Below, one piece after another: positions 54,559 to 63,437 of a DNA stretch of 64,000 bases. Source of the stretch: Microbulbifer flavimaris (lineage in GTDB: Bacteria > Pseudomonadota > Gammaproteobacteria > Pseudomonadales > Cellvibrionaceae); NCBI RefSeq assembly GCF_001641755.2, contig NZ_LRFG02000002.1:922693-986692 (forward strand). Direction: 5' to 3'. The notes under the pieces were generated by a model. The model ran no database searches and was not told the DNA's origin. It saw only the letters and a list, made by a program, of their open reading frames with translations. Position 1 is the first letter of the stretch. Each line of letters opens with the position of its first letter. Made by a program: the position numbers and the translations under genes.

Positions 54559-54870
54559 TCAATTGCCGGGTTCGACCACCCAATCCGGCTCCTCGAATTC
54601 CCCTATTGGTGTCACCTCCACGAACGGGGCGGCACTGCGGATAATTTCATCGATCTTGGAATCGTGGCTGGCTTCCATCGCATCCCGGTCTGCCTTGCTG
54701 TCCCAACTGGCGATCGCCAGCAGCTTGTCCGGCTCACCGATCTTGCGTCGCAATTCGGTGCCAAGGGCGCCGTGATGCTTTTGGATCAGCTCCGAGGCGC
54801 GAACCCACGCACTCGCATATTCCTCGGCGGTATGGCCTTCCTTGATCCTGACCTCGAACAGATATTTCAT
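54559..54870 (-). CDS. ABM/ferredoxin-like dimeric alpha-beta barrel protein
   Basis: The 103-residue protein fits the antibiotic-biosynthesis-monooxygenase-like (dimeric alpha/beta barrel) fold: MKYLFEVRIKEGHTAEEYASAWVRASELIQ, then a beta strand LLAIASWDSKADRDAMEAS. Many such small proteins are monooxygenases or isomerases; no specific activity can be assigned. It stands alone between the M48 gene (convergent) and the phoU terminator. Confidence 0.65.
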   Translation of the reverse strand: MKYLFEVRIKEGHTAEEYASAWVRASELIQKHHGALGTELRRKIGEPDKLLAIASWDSKADRDAMEASHDSKIDEIIRSAAPFVEVTPIGEFEEPDWVVEPGN

Positions 54871-54888
54871 CTTTCAGGCTCCTCCATT

Positions 54889-54915
54889 AAAAAAGGCCGC
54901 TTAAGCGGCCTTTTT
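54889..54915 (-). terminator. terminator of the pst-phoU operon
   Basis: A perfect stem AAGGCCGCTT / AAGCGGCCTT, flanked by further A and T runs, begins about 20 bp past the phoU stop and is followed by T residues on the minus strand. Confidence 0.85.
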
Positions 54916-54936
54916 CTTCTTCGTCATTGCACGCAA

Positions 54937-55638
54937 TCAGGCATTCTTCAGGTTGCTTTCGTGCCCGTGGCGGATATCCGCACCTTCCACCAGGTACACC
55001 ACCTGCTCGCAGATATTCTTGGCATGATCTCCGATGCGTTCCAGTGAACGCAGAGTCCACAGCACGTTCATGACACGGGAAATACTGCGCGGGTCTTCCA
55101 TCATATAGGTGACCATCTCACGCACGGCGCTGCGGTAATCCATGTCCACCTGCTCGTCCTCGGCCAGGGTGCTCATCGCCGCTCTTACGTCAAAGCGGGT
55201 ATAGGCATCCAGAGCGTCATTCAGCATCTTGCGCACGGCGTTGGCGATATGGCGAATCTCGGTATAGCCGCGGGGAGCAGTCCCTTCGTCGGTCAGGGCG
55301 ATGGCCATCTTGGCGACCTTGCTGGCCTCGTCGCCGACACGCTCAAGATCGCGGGCGATGCGGATGATGGACATGACCATGCGCAGGTCAGAGGCAGCCG
55401 GCTGGCGCTTGGCAATGATCAGCGTGGCGTGCTCGTCAATGGCCATTTCCCGCCGGTCGATCTCCTCTTCGATGCGCAGCACTTTTTCTGCCAGCTCGCT
55501 GTCAGCGTTGGCCAGGGCCTCCACCGCGTCGGCAACCTGGCGGGTAACCATACCGCCCATCTCCAGCATCTCGGTTTTGATGCTCTCGAGATCTTCGTTG
55601 AACTGGCGGGATATATGTTGATCGAAATGCATTTCCAT
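54937..55638 (-). CDS. phoU: phosphate signalling protein PhoU
   Basis: PhoU links the Pst transporter to PhoR and keeps the Pho regulon off in phosphate-rich cells. The 233-residue protein has two similar three-helix halves with the metal-binding E/DxxxD motifs (MEMHFDQHISRQFNEDLESIKTEM; RDLERVGDEASKVAKMA; RSLERIGDHAKNICEQVVYL). It is the last gene of pstSCAB-phoU, 40 bp after pstB, and is followed by an intrinsic terminator. Confidence 0.96.
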   Translation of the reverse strand: MEMHFDQHISRQFNEDLESIKTEMLEMGGMVTRQVADAVEALANADSELAEKVLRIEEEIDRREMAIDEHATLIIAKRQPAASDLRMVMSIIRIARDLERVGDEASKVAKMAIALTDEGTAPRGYTEIRHIANAVRKMLNDALDAYTRFDVRAAMSTLAEDEQVDMDYRSAVREMVTYMMEDPRSISRVMNVLWTLRSLERIGDHAKNICEQVVYLVEGADIRHGHESNLKNA

Positions 55639-55678
55639 AATTTGTTCGCTTCTGTTAGCGCAATACTAGTCCAACGGA

Positions 55679-56560
55679 TCAGCCGAAGCGGCCAGTGATG
55701 TAGGCCTCGGTCAGCTCATGCTGCGGGTTGGTAAAGACCGTCTCTGTATCGTTCACTTCCACCAGGTGACCCAAGTGGAAATAGGCAGTGCGCTGACTGA
55801 CCCGGGCTGCCTGTTGCATGGAGTGGGTGACGATGGCGATGGTGTAGTTCTCTCGCAGCTCGTCGATCAGCTCCTCGATGCGGGCGGTGGCGATCGGGTC
55901 CAGGGCAGAGCAGGGCTCGTCCATCAGGATCACTTCCGGGCTGACAGCAATTGCACGGGCGATACACAGGCGCTGCTGCTGACCGCCAGACAGTCCGGTG
56001 CCGGGCTTGTCCAGCCGGTCTTTTACTTCATTCCACAGGCCCGCACGGCGCAGGCTGTTCTCGACGATCTCATCCAGCTCGGCGCGACGGCTGGCGATAC
56101 CGTGAATCTTCGGGCCGTACGCGACATTCTCGTAAATGGACTTGGGAAAGGGGTTGGGCTTCTGGAATACCATGCCCACCCGCGCGCGCAGCGGCACCAC
56201 GTCGACTTTCGGGCCGTAGATGGGATCGCCATCGAGAGTGAAGTCACCCTCAACGCGACAGCCGTCGATGGTGTCATTCATACGATTCAGGCAACGCAGG
56301 AAGGTTGACTTACCACAGCCGGAGGGACCGATCATGGCAACCACTTCATTGCGGCCAATATCCAGGCTTACATCGTGAATGGCCTGGGTCTCGCTGTAGA
56401 AGACGTTGACGTTGCGCATCTTCAACTTTGCATTGTCGCAGAAGGGTGCGCCGACGGTTTCGCCCACTTTGGTCTGGCTATCCACAGTCTTTTTTTCCAC
56501 GGTTTGGGGGTTAGCCGGCTCGCTGTAGCCGGTGGCATCCAGGGTCATGGTGTTCATCAA
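55679..56560 (-). CDS. pstB: phosphate ABC transporter ATP-binding protein PstB
   Basis: PstB powers phosphate import. The 293-residue protein has Walker [10 protein letters not shown] (78-86), signature [14 protein letters not shown], Walker [14 protein letters not shown] and switch His in VTHSMQQA. A 45-residue N-terminal extension precedes the ABC domain ([24 protein letters not shown]). It follows pstA by 22 bp. Confidence 0.97.
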   Translation of the reverse strand: MMNTMTLDATGYSEPANPQTVEKKTVDSQTKVGETVGAPFCDNAKLKMRNVNVFYSETQAIHDVSLDIGRNEVVAMIGPSGCGKSTFLRCLNRMNDTIDGCRVEGDFTLDGDPIYGPKVDVVPLRARVGMVFQKPNPFPKSIYENVAYGPKIHGIASRRAELDEIVENSLRRAGLWNEVKDRLDKPGTGLSGGQQQRLCIARAIAVSPEVILMDEPCSALDPIATARIEELIDELRENYTIAIVTHSMQQAARVSQRTAYFHLGHLVEVNDTETVFTNPQHELTEAYITGRFG

Positions 56561-56582
56561 GTTGATCCCAGTCTATCAGCCG

Positions 56583-57869
56583 CTACCAGCGGCGCTCGAG
56601 TTTTTTGCGCAGCAGTACTGCACTGGTGTTCATCACGATCAGGAAGCTCAGCAGCACCATGATCGCGGCGGAAGTGCGCTCGACGAAGGCGCGCTCCGGG
56701 CTGTCAGCCCACAGGAAAATCTGTACCGGCAGTACCGTAGCCGGATCAGTGATGCCGGCCGGTACGTCGACAATAAAGGCCACCATACCGATCATCAGCA
56801 GCGGTGCGGTCTCACCCAGGGCCTGCGCCATGCCGATAATGGCGCCGGTGAGCATGCCCGGCATCGCCAGTGGCAGCACGTGGTGCAGGACCACCTGCAT
56901 GCGCGAGGCCCCCATGCCCATGGCCGCCTCGCGGATGGACGGCGGTACGGACTTCAGGGCGGCGCGGCTCGAAATAATGATGGTGGGCAGCGTCATCAGG
57001 GTCAGCACCAAACCACCGACGAGTGGCGCCGAACGGGGCAACTCGAAGAAGTTGATGAAAATGGCCAGACCCAGCAGGCCGAACACGATGGACGGTACCG
57101 CGGCGAGGTTATTGATGTTCACCTCGATCAGGTCGGTCCAGCGGTTCTTCGGTGCGTACTCTTCCAGATAAATAGCCGCAGCCACACCGATGGGGAAGGA
57201 CAGCGCCAGTGTCACCAGCAGGGTCAGCAGGGAGCCCACCAGAGCCGCGCGGATACCCGCCTGCTCCGGCTCACGGGAGTCACCGTTGGTGAAGAAGGTG
57301 GTATTGAAGCGCTTTTTCAGCTCTCCACTGTCCCACAGGGTCTGCACCCAGGCGGCCATCTCGTCGGAAGTACGGCCGCGGAAACCCTCAGCGGAATCGT
57401 CGAGACTCTTGAGGAAAGTATCCACGTCATCATCCGCAGCAAACCATACCTTCTCGGTCTGCCCGAGCAGGGCCGGATTTGCCTGCAGTCGGTCGCGCAG
57501 GGTGAAGGGCGCCCCGGTAGAGACCAGGGAATAGAGCTCGCGCTTCTCGCTGCGGCCGCTGACCCCGGGAAAACGCTCGCGCAGGGATTGGCGAATGACA
57601 CCGGTAAAGTTGGCCCAGGTGAGACTCTCTTCGTTTACCTCCTCGATCCCCAGCACCGCAGGGTCGTAGGTGACTTCCAGCTGTACCGCAGTCTGTACGA
57701 ACGCGCCGCTGCCCTTGCTGATAATGTCAGTGAAGAGCAACAGTACGGCAAAGACACCGAAGGCGATGCTGGCAATACCAAGGCCACGAAACAGTTTTTC
57801 CTTGCGGTGCCGACCGGCGAGATTCTGCTCGATCCGCTCGCGCACCTGTGCTTGTGTCAGATCAGTCAT
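56583..57869 (-). CDS. pstA: phosphate ABC transporter permease PstA (long form)
   Basis: PstA forms the inner-membrane channel with PstC. The 428-residue protein is longer than the about 296 residues of E. coli PstA: after the first helix (about 32-54) it has a periplasmic insert of about 150 residues before the BPD-type permease helices (about 205-425). The permease EAA loop is near EAAMGMGASRMQVVLHHVLP. It overlaps pstC by eight bases. Confidence 0.95.
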   Translation of the reverse strand: MTDLTQAQVRERIEQNLAGRHRKEKLFRGLGIASIAFGVFAVLLLFTDIISKGSGAFVQTAVQLEVTYDPAVLGIEEVNEESLTWANFTGVIRQSLRERFPGVSGRSEKRELYSLVSTGAPFTLRDRLQANPALLGQTEKVWFAADDDVDTFLKSLDDSAEGFRGRTSDEMAAWVQTLWDSGELKKRFNTTFFTNGDSREPEQAGIRAALVGSLLTLLVTLALSFPIGVAAAIYLEEYAPKNRWTDLIEVNINNLAAVPSIVFGLLGLAIFINFFELPRSAPLVGGLVLTLMTLPTIIISSRAALKSVPPSIREAAMGMGASRMQVVLHHVLPLAMPGMLTGAIIGMAQALGETAPLLMIGMVAFIVDVPAGITDPATVLPVQIFLWADSPERAFVERTSAAIMVLLSFLIVMNTSAVLLRKKLERRW

Positions 57870-59241
57870 ACTGTTCCCGATATTTTTTCACGACATGCAG
57901 GGCGATAAAATTAAGAATCAGGGTGGACACGAACAGCATCAGGCCCAGGGCGAAGGCCGCCAGGGTTTTCGGGCTGTCGAATTCCTGGTCACCCACCAGT
58001 AGGGTCACAATTTGCACCGTAACGGTAGTGACGGAGTCCAGCGGGTTGGCGGTCAGGTTCGCGGCCAGGCCCGCGGCCATCACTACGATCATGGTTTCGC
58101 CAATGGCCCGGGAAACCGCCAGCAGTACACCGCCTACAATGCCCGGCAGCGCCGCCGGAATCACGACCTTGCGCACGGTTTCCGAATGGGTGGAGCCAAG
58201 GCCCAGTGCGCCGTCGCGCATGGACTGTGGTACCGCATTGATCACATCATCTGATAGCGACGAAACGAACGGAATAATCATCACCCCCATCACCAGGCCA
58301 GCGGCCAGGGCACTTTCACTGGAGGCCTGCAGGCCAACCGCTGCCGCCGCTTCACGGACGAAGGGTGCAACCGTGAGGGCGGCAAAAAAGCCGTAAACCA
58401 CCGTTGGTACACCGGCCAGCACCTCAAGTACCGGCTTGGCGACCGCGCGCAGACGCTTGCCGGCATATTCGGCCAGATAAATCGCGGACATCAGGCCCAC
58501 TGGCACCGCCACGAACATGGCAATCGCAGAGACCATCAGGGTACCGGTGAACAGAGGCACCGCACCGAAGGCGCCGCTGGAGCCCACCTGGTCGGCGCGC
58601 AGGGCCATCTGCGGACTCCACTGCAGGCCAAACAGGAACTCTGTGACCGGTACCGACTGGAAGAAACGCAGGGATTCAAACAGCACCGACAGCAGAATGC
58701 CGACTGTGGTCAGGATGGCAGCCGAGGCACAGCCAATCAGAATAACGCGGAAAACCTTTTCCACTTTCTCCCTTGCACGCAGCTTGGGAGAAAAGCGCAA
58801 CATGGCAAAAGCACCAAGACCCAGCGACAGGATCAGGACCATCGCGGTTTGCAGGAGCTGGGCACCGCCACGCAAATGGGTAAGCCGCTCAGCAGCCTCC
58901 TTTACCTGGGGAGTTGCCTCTCCAAAGAAGTTACCGGCGGCCTGGTTCTGTATCTGGGCGTAGAGCAGGTCGCGACCGGCCATGGTATCCGGCATATCGG
59001 CGATGCCGTTCATCACCAGCGCGCGGATAATTGGCTCATCGAACATCAGCCACACCGCCAGCAACAGCAGTGCGGGTAGTCCACACCACAGTGCGGTATG
59101 AGTGCCGTAATAACTGGGCAGAGCCGCCAGCTTGCGCATCCCGCCACGCCCCCGGGCAGCGGCAGCCGCGCGACTGAAACCGGTGCCGTAGGCGATCAGG
59201 ACCAGCAGCAGCAACAGGGCAAATAAAGTAGGAGTCTGCAT
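57862..59241 (-). CDS. pstC: phosphate ABC transporter permease PstC (long form)
   Basis: The partner permease has 459 residues; E. coli PstC is about 319. It has two helices in the first 65 residues, a region with AGNFFGEATPQVKEAAERLTH, then permease helices with the EAA loop GALGLGSTHSETVRKVVIPAALPGIVGG. The long form with extra N-terminal helices is found in Pseudomonas relatives. It lies 160 bp downstream of pstS, separated by a hairpin. Confidence 0.95.
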   Translation of the reverse strand: MQTPTLFALLLLLVLIAYGTGFSRAAAAARGRGGMRKLAALPSYYGTHTALWCGLPALLLLAVWLMFDEPIIRALVMNGIADMPDTMAGRDLLYAQIQNQAAGNFFGEATPQVKEAAERLTHLRGGAQLLQTAMVLILSLGLGAFAMLRFSPKLRAREKVEKVFRVILIGCASAAILTTVGILLSVLFESLRFFQSVPVTEFLFGLQWSPQMALRADQVGSSGAFGAVPLFTGTLMVSAIAMFVAVPVGLMSAIYLAEYAGKRLRAVAKPVLEVLAGVPTVVYGFFAALTVAPFVREAAAAVGLQASSESALAAGLVMGVMIIPFVSSLSDDVINAVPQSMRDGALGLGSTHSETVRKVVIPAALPGIVGGVLLAVSRAIGETMIVVMAAGLAANLTANPLDSVTTVTVQIVTLLVGDQEFDSPKTLAAFALGLMLFVSTLILNFIALHVVKKYREQYD

Positions 59242-59330
59242 TTAAATTCCGTGCGTTCGGTATTACAGGCCGCGGATTATCCCGGCTTTTTAAGTCTTTT
59301 AAACGACCGCGAATTGCGGCCCCTCAACTA

Positions 59331-59361
59331 CAAGAAAAGCCAAGCCCTCGCGGGCTTGGCT
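59331..59361 (-). terminator. attenuating terminator between pstS and pstC
   Basis: A perfect 10-bp stem AGCCAAGCCC / GGGCTTGGCT with a 4-nt loop is followed on the minus strand by TTTTCTT. It lies about 40 bp past the pstS stop and probably lets only part of the transcripts continue into pstCAB-phoU, which would keep PstS more abundant than the permease. Confidence 0.75.
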
Positions 59362-59401
59362 GGTAAATCCATCTACCTGTTTTTTTACTGCCTAATCGAT
59401 C

Positions 59402-60454
59402 TTATTTTTTGGCCAGGTTGCTCAGGGCGTTCAACTGACGCACATTCTTGGCAACTTGCTGACGCTTGGAAGTCGGCAGCGGGATCATGCCCTTGTCGGC
59501 CAGGTAGCCGTCCTCACCCCAGGCGCGCTCGCTGGTGATCTCGGCCAGGAATTGCTTCATGCCCGGGATCACATTCGCGTGCGCTTTTTTCACGTAGATG
59601 AACAGCGGGCGGGAAACCGGGTAGCTCTGCTCGGCGATGCTATCAAATGTCGGCTGCTCACCTTCGATGGTGGAACCGTGCACCTTGTCCGCATTCTGAT
59701 CGAGGAAGCTGAAGCCGAAGATGCCCAAAGCATTCGGATTGGCCACCAGCTTGTTGACGATCAGGTTGTCGTTCTCGCCGGCTTCCACGTAAGCGCCGTC
59801 TTCACGGACGGTGTGGCAGATGGCCTTGTAAGCATTCTTGTCTTCTTTCTTCTTGGCGGCGATCCAGTCGAACTTCTTGCAGCCCCCTTCCATTGCCAGC
59901 TCGGCAAACGCATCGCGGGTACCGGAAGTGGGGGGCGGGCCGAGGACCTCGATCTTCACATTCGGCAGCGCCGGGTTTACGTCCTTCCAGGTCTTGTAGG
60001 GGTTCTCGACCAGGGTCTCGGAGCCGTCCGGGTTCGGCACTTCCTTGGCCAGGGCCAGGAAGATGTCTTTACGGGTCAGGTCAAAAGTCTCGGCGCTCTT
60101 GGCGTTGGCCAGCACGATACCGTCATAGCCCACCTGAACTTCCACCACGTCGACGCCGTTCTCTTTACACATATCCAGTTCGGACTGCTTGATACGGCGG
60201 GAAGCGCCGGTGATGTCGGCAGTGCTCTCGCCAACGCCCTGGCAGAACAGCTTCATGCCGCCGCCGGTACCGGTGGATTCAACGACCGGGGTCTTGAACT
60301 GGGTCGCACGGCTGAAACGCTCGGCCACGGTGGTGGTGAACGGGTAGACGGTGGAAGAACCGACGATGCTGATATGATCACGGGCTGCGGTGGCCGCCTG
60401 AGATGCGGCGATGGTCAGAGCCGCCAGGGATGAGGCCAGGATTCGCTTGTTCAT
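59402..60454 (-). CDS. pstS: phosphate-binding protein PstS
   Basis: PstS is the periplasmic phosphate receptor of the Pst transporter. From ATG 60454 it has 350 residues: a signal peptide (MNKRILASSLAALTIAASQAATA), the phosphate-binding loop IVGSSTVYPFTTTVAERF, TGTGGG, and GTRDAFAELAMEGGC. The start has GGAG upstream. It heads the operon and is preceded by Pho box-like repeats. Confidence 0.95.
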   Translation of the reverse strand: MNKRILASSLAALTIAASQAATAARDHISIVGSSTVYPFTTTVAERFSRATQFKTPVVESTGTGGGMKLFCQGVGESTADITGASRRIKQSELDMCKENGVDVVEVQVGYDGIVLANAKSAETFDLTRKDIFLALAKEVPNPDGSETLVENPYKTWKDVNPALPNVKIEVLGPPPTSGTRDAFAELAMEGGCKKFDWIAAKKKEDKNAYKAICHTVREDGAYVEAGENDNLIVNKLVANPNALGIFGFSFLDQNADKVHGSTIEGEQPTFDSIAEQSYPVSRPLFIYVKKAHANVIPGMKQFLAEITSERAWGEDGYLADKGMIPLPTSKRQQVAKNVRQLNALSNLAKK

Positions 60455-60516
60455 GGAGAACTCCAATGTGTGCTTTTGTTTCAGCGGCGATGCTAGGAAC
60501 AACGGGTGACGATTCT

Positions 60517-60552
60517 ATGAATGAAATGTGACAAAAAGGTTACATGACACTG
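60517..60552 (-). promoter_or_regulatory. Pho box region upstream of pstS
   Basis: On the minus strand TTGTCACATTTCATTCAT (60534-60517) matches 13 of 18 positions of the Pho box consensus. Just before it GTGTCATGTAAC (60551-60540) contains another TGTCAT half. They lie 63-98 bp upstream of the pstS start. Confidence 0.6.
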
Positions 60553-60642
60553 ATCGGGGCGCTGGGACCAGTACTGGCGCCAGATTCGCGCCGGCGTTAG
60601 TCTTTGCAAACAGAACAATAAGATGTAGAGAGAGACTTCCCC

Positions 60643-61221
60643 ATGCCCCCCCTGGTCCGCCTCGCCCGGCAAATTGACCGTCTGGCCACAGCCACTGGCA
60701 GCCTGCTCGGCTGGTTCACCCTCGCCATGGTGCTGCTGCAAAGCGCCGTTGTGCTCCTGCGCTACGGCTTCGACGGCGGCTCTGTAGCCCTGCAGGACGC
60801 AGTGCTGTATCTGCACGGTGCCGTCCTGATGCTGGGCCTGGCCTATGCACTGCATACCGACGCCCACGTACGGGTGGATGTCTTTTACCGGCGGATGTCC
60901 GCCCGGTCACGGGCCTGGGTCAACGCCGTAGGCACCCTGGTATTCCTGTTGCCTCTCTGTGCATTCATCATTCTCGGTAGCTGGCATTTCACCACCGCCA
61001 GCTGGGCGGTGCGCGAATCCAGTTCCAGCGCCGGAGGCCTGCCCGGCATTTTCCTGCTCAAGACCCTCATCCCCCTGTCGGCGCTGACCCTCGGTCTGCA
61101 GGGTATCGCCCAGCTGTGCCGCAGCCTGACGGAGCTGATGCTGGTGGAAACAACCCCGCCAGCACCCCGCGCCCCCACTGATGAACCGCGGGCCAGGGCG
61201 GTCGAGGAGGTGAGCGCATGA
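60643..61221 (+). CDS. TRAP transporter small permease (DctQ family)
   Basis: The 192-residue protein is the small membrane subunit of a tripartite ATP-independent periplasmic transporter. It has four helices (about 20-40, 55-72, 93-113, 133-155) with the conserved GWFTLAMVLLQSAVVLLRYGFDGGSVALQDAVLYLHG block. AGAGAGAG upstream is a good ribosome site. It overlaps the large permease gene by four bases (ATGA). No periplasmic binding protein gene is adjacent in this window. Confidence 0.9.
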   Translation: MPPLVRLARQIDRLATATGSLLGWFTLAMVLLQSAVVLLRYGFDGGSVALQDAVLYLHGAVLMLGLAYALHTDAHVRVDVFYRRMSARSRAWVNAVGTLVFLLPLCAFIILGSWHFTTASWAVRESSSSAGGLPGIFLLKTLIPLSALTLGLQGIAQLCRSLTELMLVETTPPAPRAPTDEPRARAVEEVSA

Positions 61222-62579
61222 TGGAGCTGGTTCCCCTGCTGATGTTTATCGCCGTCTGCGCGGCGCTGATGTTCGGTTACCCTGTGGCCTTCACCCTCGG
61301 CGGCACGGCGCTGCTGGCCGCCGGACTGGGTATCGTGGCCGGTGTATTCGATGCCGAACTGCTGCGGGCTTTCCCTGACCGGCTGTTCGGCATCATGCAG
61401 AACGGCACCCTGATGGCGGTGCCGCTGTTCGTGTTGATGGGCGTGATGCTGGAGCGGGCGCGCATCGCCGAGGAATTGCTGGTCAACCTGGCCCGGGTTT
61501 TCTCCCGCGTGCCCGCGGGAATGGCGGTGTCGGTGGTGGTGGTGGGTGCGCTGCTGGCAGCGAGCACCGGTATTGTCGGCGCCACCGTGGTGACCATGGG
61601 CCTGATGTCCCTGCCCACCATGCTGAACCGGGGCTATTCGCCGCGGCTGGCCACCGGCACCATCTGTGCAACCGGCACGCTCGGCCAGATCATTCCGCCG
61701 TCCATCGCCCTGGTGCTGCTGGGAGACACGCTCTCCAATGCCTACCAGCAGGCCCAGCTCTCGGCCGGTATCTTCAACCCCAAGCCGGTCAGCGTCGGCG
61801 ACCTGTTTGTGGGCGCCATTATCCCGGGGCTGCTGCTGGTGGCGGCTTACATCATCTACCTGCTGTTCGTGGCCCGGCGCGAGCCGGCGGTAGCGAAGCC
61901 GACTGCGGAGAGTATCGACCTGGCAGAGACCCTGAAAAGCCTGGTGCCGCCCATCGGCCTGATGGTGCTGGTACTGGGCTCCATCATCACCGGTGCCGCC
62001 ACCCCCACCGAAGCTGCTGCCGTTGGCGCCCTGGGGGCGGGGATTCTGGCAGTGAGCCGCGGCGCCCTGAACTGGGACCGTGCCGGCGAGGTAGGGCAGA
62101 GCACGCTCAAGGTCACCGCCATGGTATTTGCGATCCTGATCGGCGCGTCGCTGTTCTCGCTGGTATTCCGCGGTTACGACGGCGAGGAGCTGGTCACCCA
62201 TTTCTTCAATAGCCTGCCCGGCGGCGTCATCGGTGCCACGCTGCTGGTAATGGTGGTGATCTTCCTGCTGGGCTTTATCCTCGACTTCATCGAGATCACC
62301 TTCGTGGTGGTGCCGATTGTCGGGCCGGTGCTGCTGGCCATGGGCGTCGACCCCATCTGGCTGGGCATCATGATTGCCATCAACCTGCAGACCTCGTTCC
62401 TGACCCCGCCGTTTGGCTTTGCGCTGTTCTACCTGCGCGGCGTGGCCCCGGAATCCGTGGCCACCGGCGCCATCTACCGCGGCGTGGTGCCGTTCATCAT
62501 GATCCAGCTGCTGGTGATGGCGCTGCTGGCGCTGTGGCCGTCGCTGGCGACCTGGCTGCCGGGGTATCTGGCGAATTGA
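61218..62579 (+). CDS. TRAP transporter large permease (DctM family)
   Basis: The 453-residue protein is the channel subunit with about twelve helices and the DctM motifs ASTGIVGATVVTMGLMSLPTML and GTLGQIIPPSIALVLLGD, ending LGFILDFIEITFVVVPIVGP and TSFLTPPFGFALFYLRGV. The ending fits TRAP systems of the mannitol/chloroaromatic (TAXI-like excluded) type; the substrate is unknown because the binding protein is missing here. It is followed by the cassette region. Confidence 0.92.
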   Translation: MMELVPLLMFIAVCAALMFGYPVAFTLGGTALLAAGLGIVAGVFDAELLRAFPDRLFGIMQNGTLMAVPLFVLMGVMLERARIAEELLVNLARVFSRVPAGMAVSVVVVGALLAASTGIVGATVVTMGLMSLPTMLNRGYSPRLATGTICATGTLGQIIPPSIALVLLGDTLSNAYQQAQLSAGIFNPKPVSVGDLFVGAIIPGLLLVAAYIIYLLFVARREPAVAKPTAESIDLAETLKSLVPPIGLMVLVLGSIITGAATPTEAAAVGALGAGILAVSRGALNWDRAGEVGQSTLKVTAMVFAILIGASLFSLVFRGYDGEELVTHFFNSLPGGVIGATLLVMVVIFLLGFILDFIEITFVVVPIVGPVLLAMGVDPIWLGIMIAINLQTSFLTPPFGFALFYLRGVAPESVATGAIYRGVVPFIMIQLLVMALLALWPSLATWLPGYLAN

Positions 62580-62689
62580 GGGGGATGCCCGAACTTAAAA
62601 GCCCTGGCCGGGTGATGGGGATTGTTTAAAGGCGATGAGCGTGGCCAACAAGCGCCCAAGCCCGGTGATCGTGAGCAAACAATATGGCG
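62580..62689. other. gap between the TRAP operon and the cassette region
   Basis: I see no gene. A 7-bp inverted repeat, ATTGTTT (62621-62627) and AAACAAT (62677-62683), spans the stretch but lacks other attC features. Confidence 0.4.
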
Positions 62690-62809
62690 TGGTAACGCCG
62701 CGTTCAGGAGCGGCCGAAGCAGCGGACTATCTTGTGCGATGTCTGCGCATTCTGAACCGCATAGCGAAGGTGCACCGCTCGGCAAGCTCCCTGAACGCTT
62801 TGTTCCGCG
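62690..62809 (-). repeat. attC-like recombination site, cassette 1
   Basis: This imperfect palindrome starts 1 base past the stop codon of the HTH cassette gene. GCGTTCAGGAGC (62700-62711) pairs with GCTCCCTGAACGC (62786-62798) leaving one extrahelical base. Inside, GCCGA pairs with TCGGC and GCGG with CCGC. On the minus strand it begins GGAACAAAGCG and ends GGCGTTACC. The stem layout and length (about 120 bases) fit an integron attC; the outer core sites are only partly conserved (AAC and GTT kept). Confidence 0.65.
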
Positions 62810-63280
62810 CTACCAGACTTCGTAACGGTCGGCCGCCCTGATGACATTCGCCATGCCGTAGGCGACGACGATCATCCACAAGGGGCCCATGAACGCTTCC
62901 AGCCTGAACTCGCCCCGTACAACCATTGCTGCCAGAAGGCCTAGCGCAAATATCACGGAAAAGATCACGACCTGCTTCTCGCCCTTAACCCAGTCTTCCC
63001 GCTTGGACATACCGAGCCATCCAAACTCGGACCCGATAAAGTTGATACGAAATAACAGCGGTAGCTTCTTCCACTCGTCTGATGACTTATCGATCACACC
63101 GATCTCCTGTTCCAATGTCGAAATTTCAACCTCTAACACTGACGCAAGGGATTTCAGGGACTCCAGACCAGGTTTTTTGCCACTCTCAATGCGCTGAATA
63201 GTACGGACGTTCAGGCCACTGAGCTCCGCGAGCTGCTCTTGAGTCCACTTACGGCGTTTCCTTACTTTTTTAAGATACAC
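62810..63280 (-). CDS. XRE-type HTH protein with two membrane helices (cassette gene)
   Basis: The 156-residue protein has a Cro/C1-type helix-turn-helix at about 5-58 (RKRRKWTQEQLAELSGLNVRTIQRIESGKKPGLESLKSLASVL), a linker with EWKKLPLLFRINFIGSEFGWLGM, and two membrane helices at about 105-122 and 128-146. This HTH-plus-2TM architecture is often seen in integron cassettes. It starts at GTG 63280. The stop codon touches an attC-like site. It is more AT-rich than its chromosomal neighbours. The function is unknown. Confidence 0.8.
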   Translation of the reverse strand: MYLKKVRKRRKWTQEQLAELSGLNVRTIQRIESGKKPGLESLKSLASVLEVEISTLEQEIGVIDKSSDEWKKLPLLFRINFIGSEFGWLGMSKREDWVKGEKQVVIFSVIFALGLLAAMVVRGEFRLEAFMGPLWMIVVAYGMANVIRAADRYEVW

Positions 63281-63349
63281 AGTTCTATCTCTTGCTATCA
63301 GTCGAACAGGATTTTGATCTCACGTCCCAACTGTCGGCCACGAAATTCA

Positions 63350-63389
63350 CCCGAAATGGACCCGACATGGGCCCGAAATCGACCCGACA
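63350..63389. repeat. 22-bp direct repeat in the cassette 1 leader
   Basis: CCCGAAATGGACCCGACATG (from 63350) and CCCGAAATCGACCCGACA (from 63372) repeat with a period of 22 bases, within the leader between attC site 2 and the HTH gene. A role in promoter or regulator binding is possible. Confidence 0.6.
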
Positions 63390-63437
63390 GCAGCATTTTT
63401 GAGCCAGGGGGTCTACTAAACGTGGGTATGTCTTATT

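Noticed and set aside
62621..62683. ATTGTTT / AAACAAT inverted repeat as a third attC site
   Set aside because: Only 7 bp pair and there is no inner stem or core-site match.
62635..62841. Plus-strand open frame of 68 codons across the first attC-like site
   Set aside because: It reads through the palindrome and the stop of the HTH gene; nothing supports translation.
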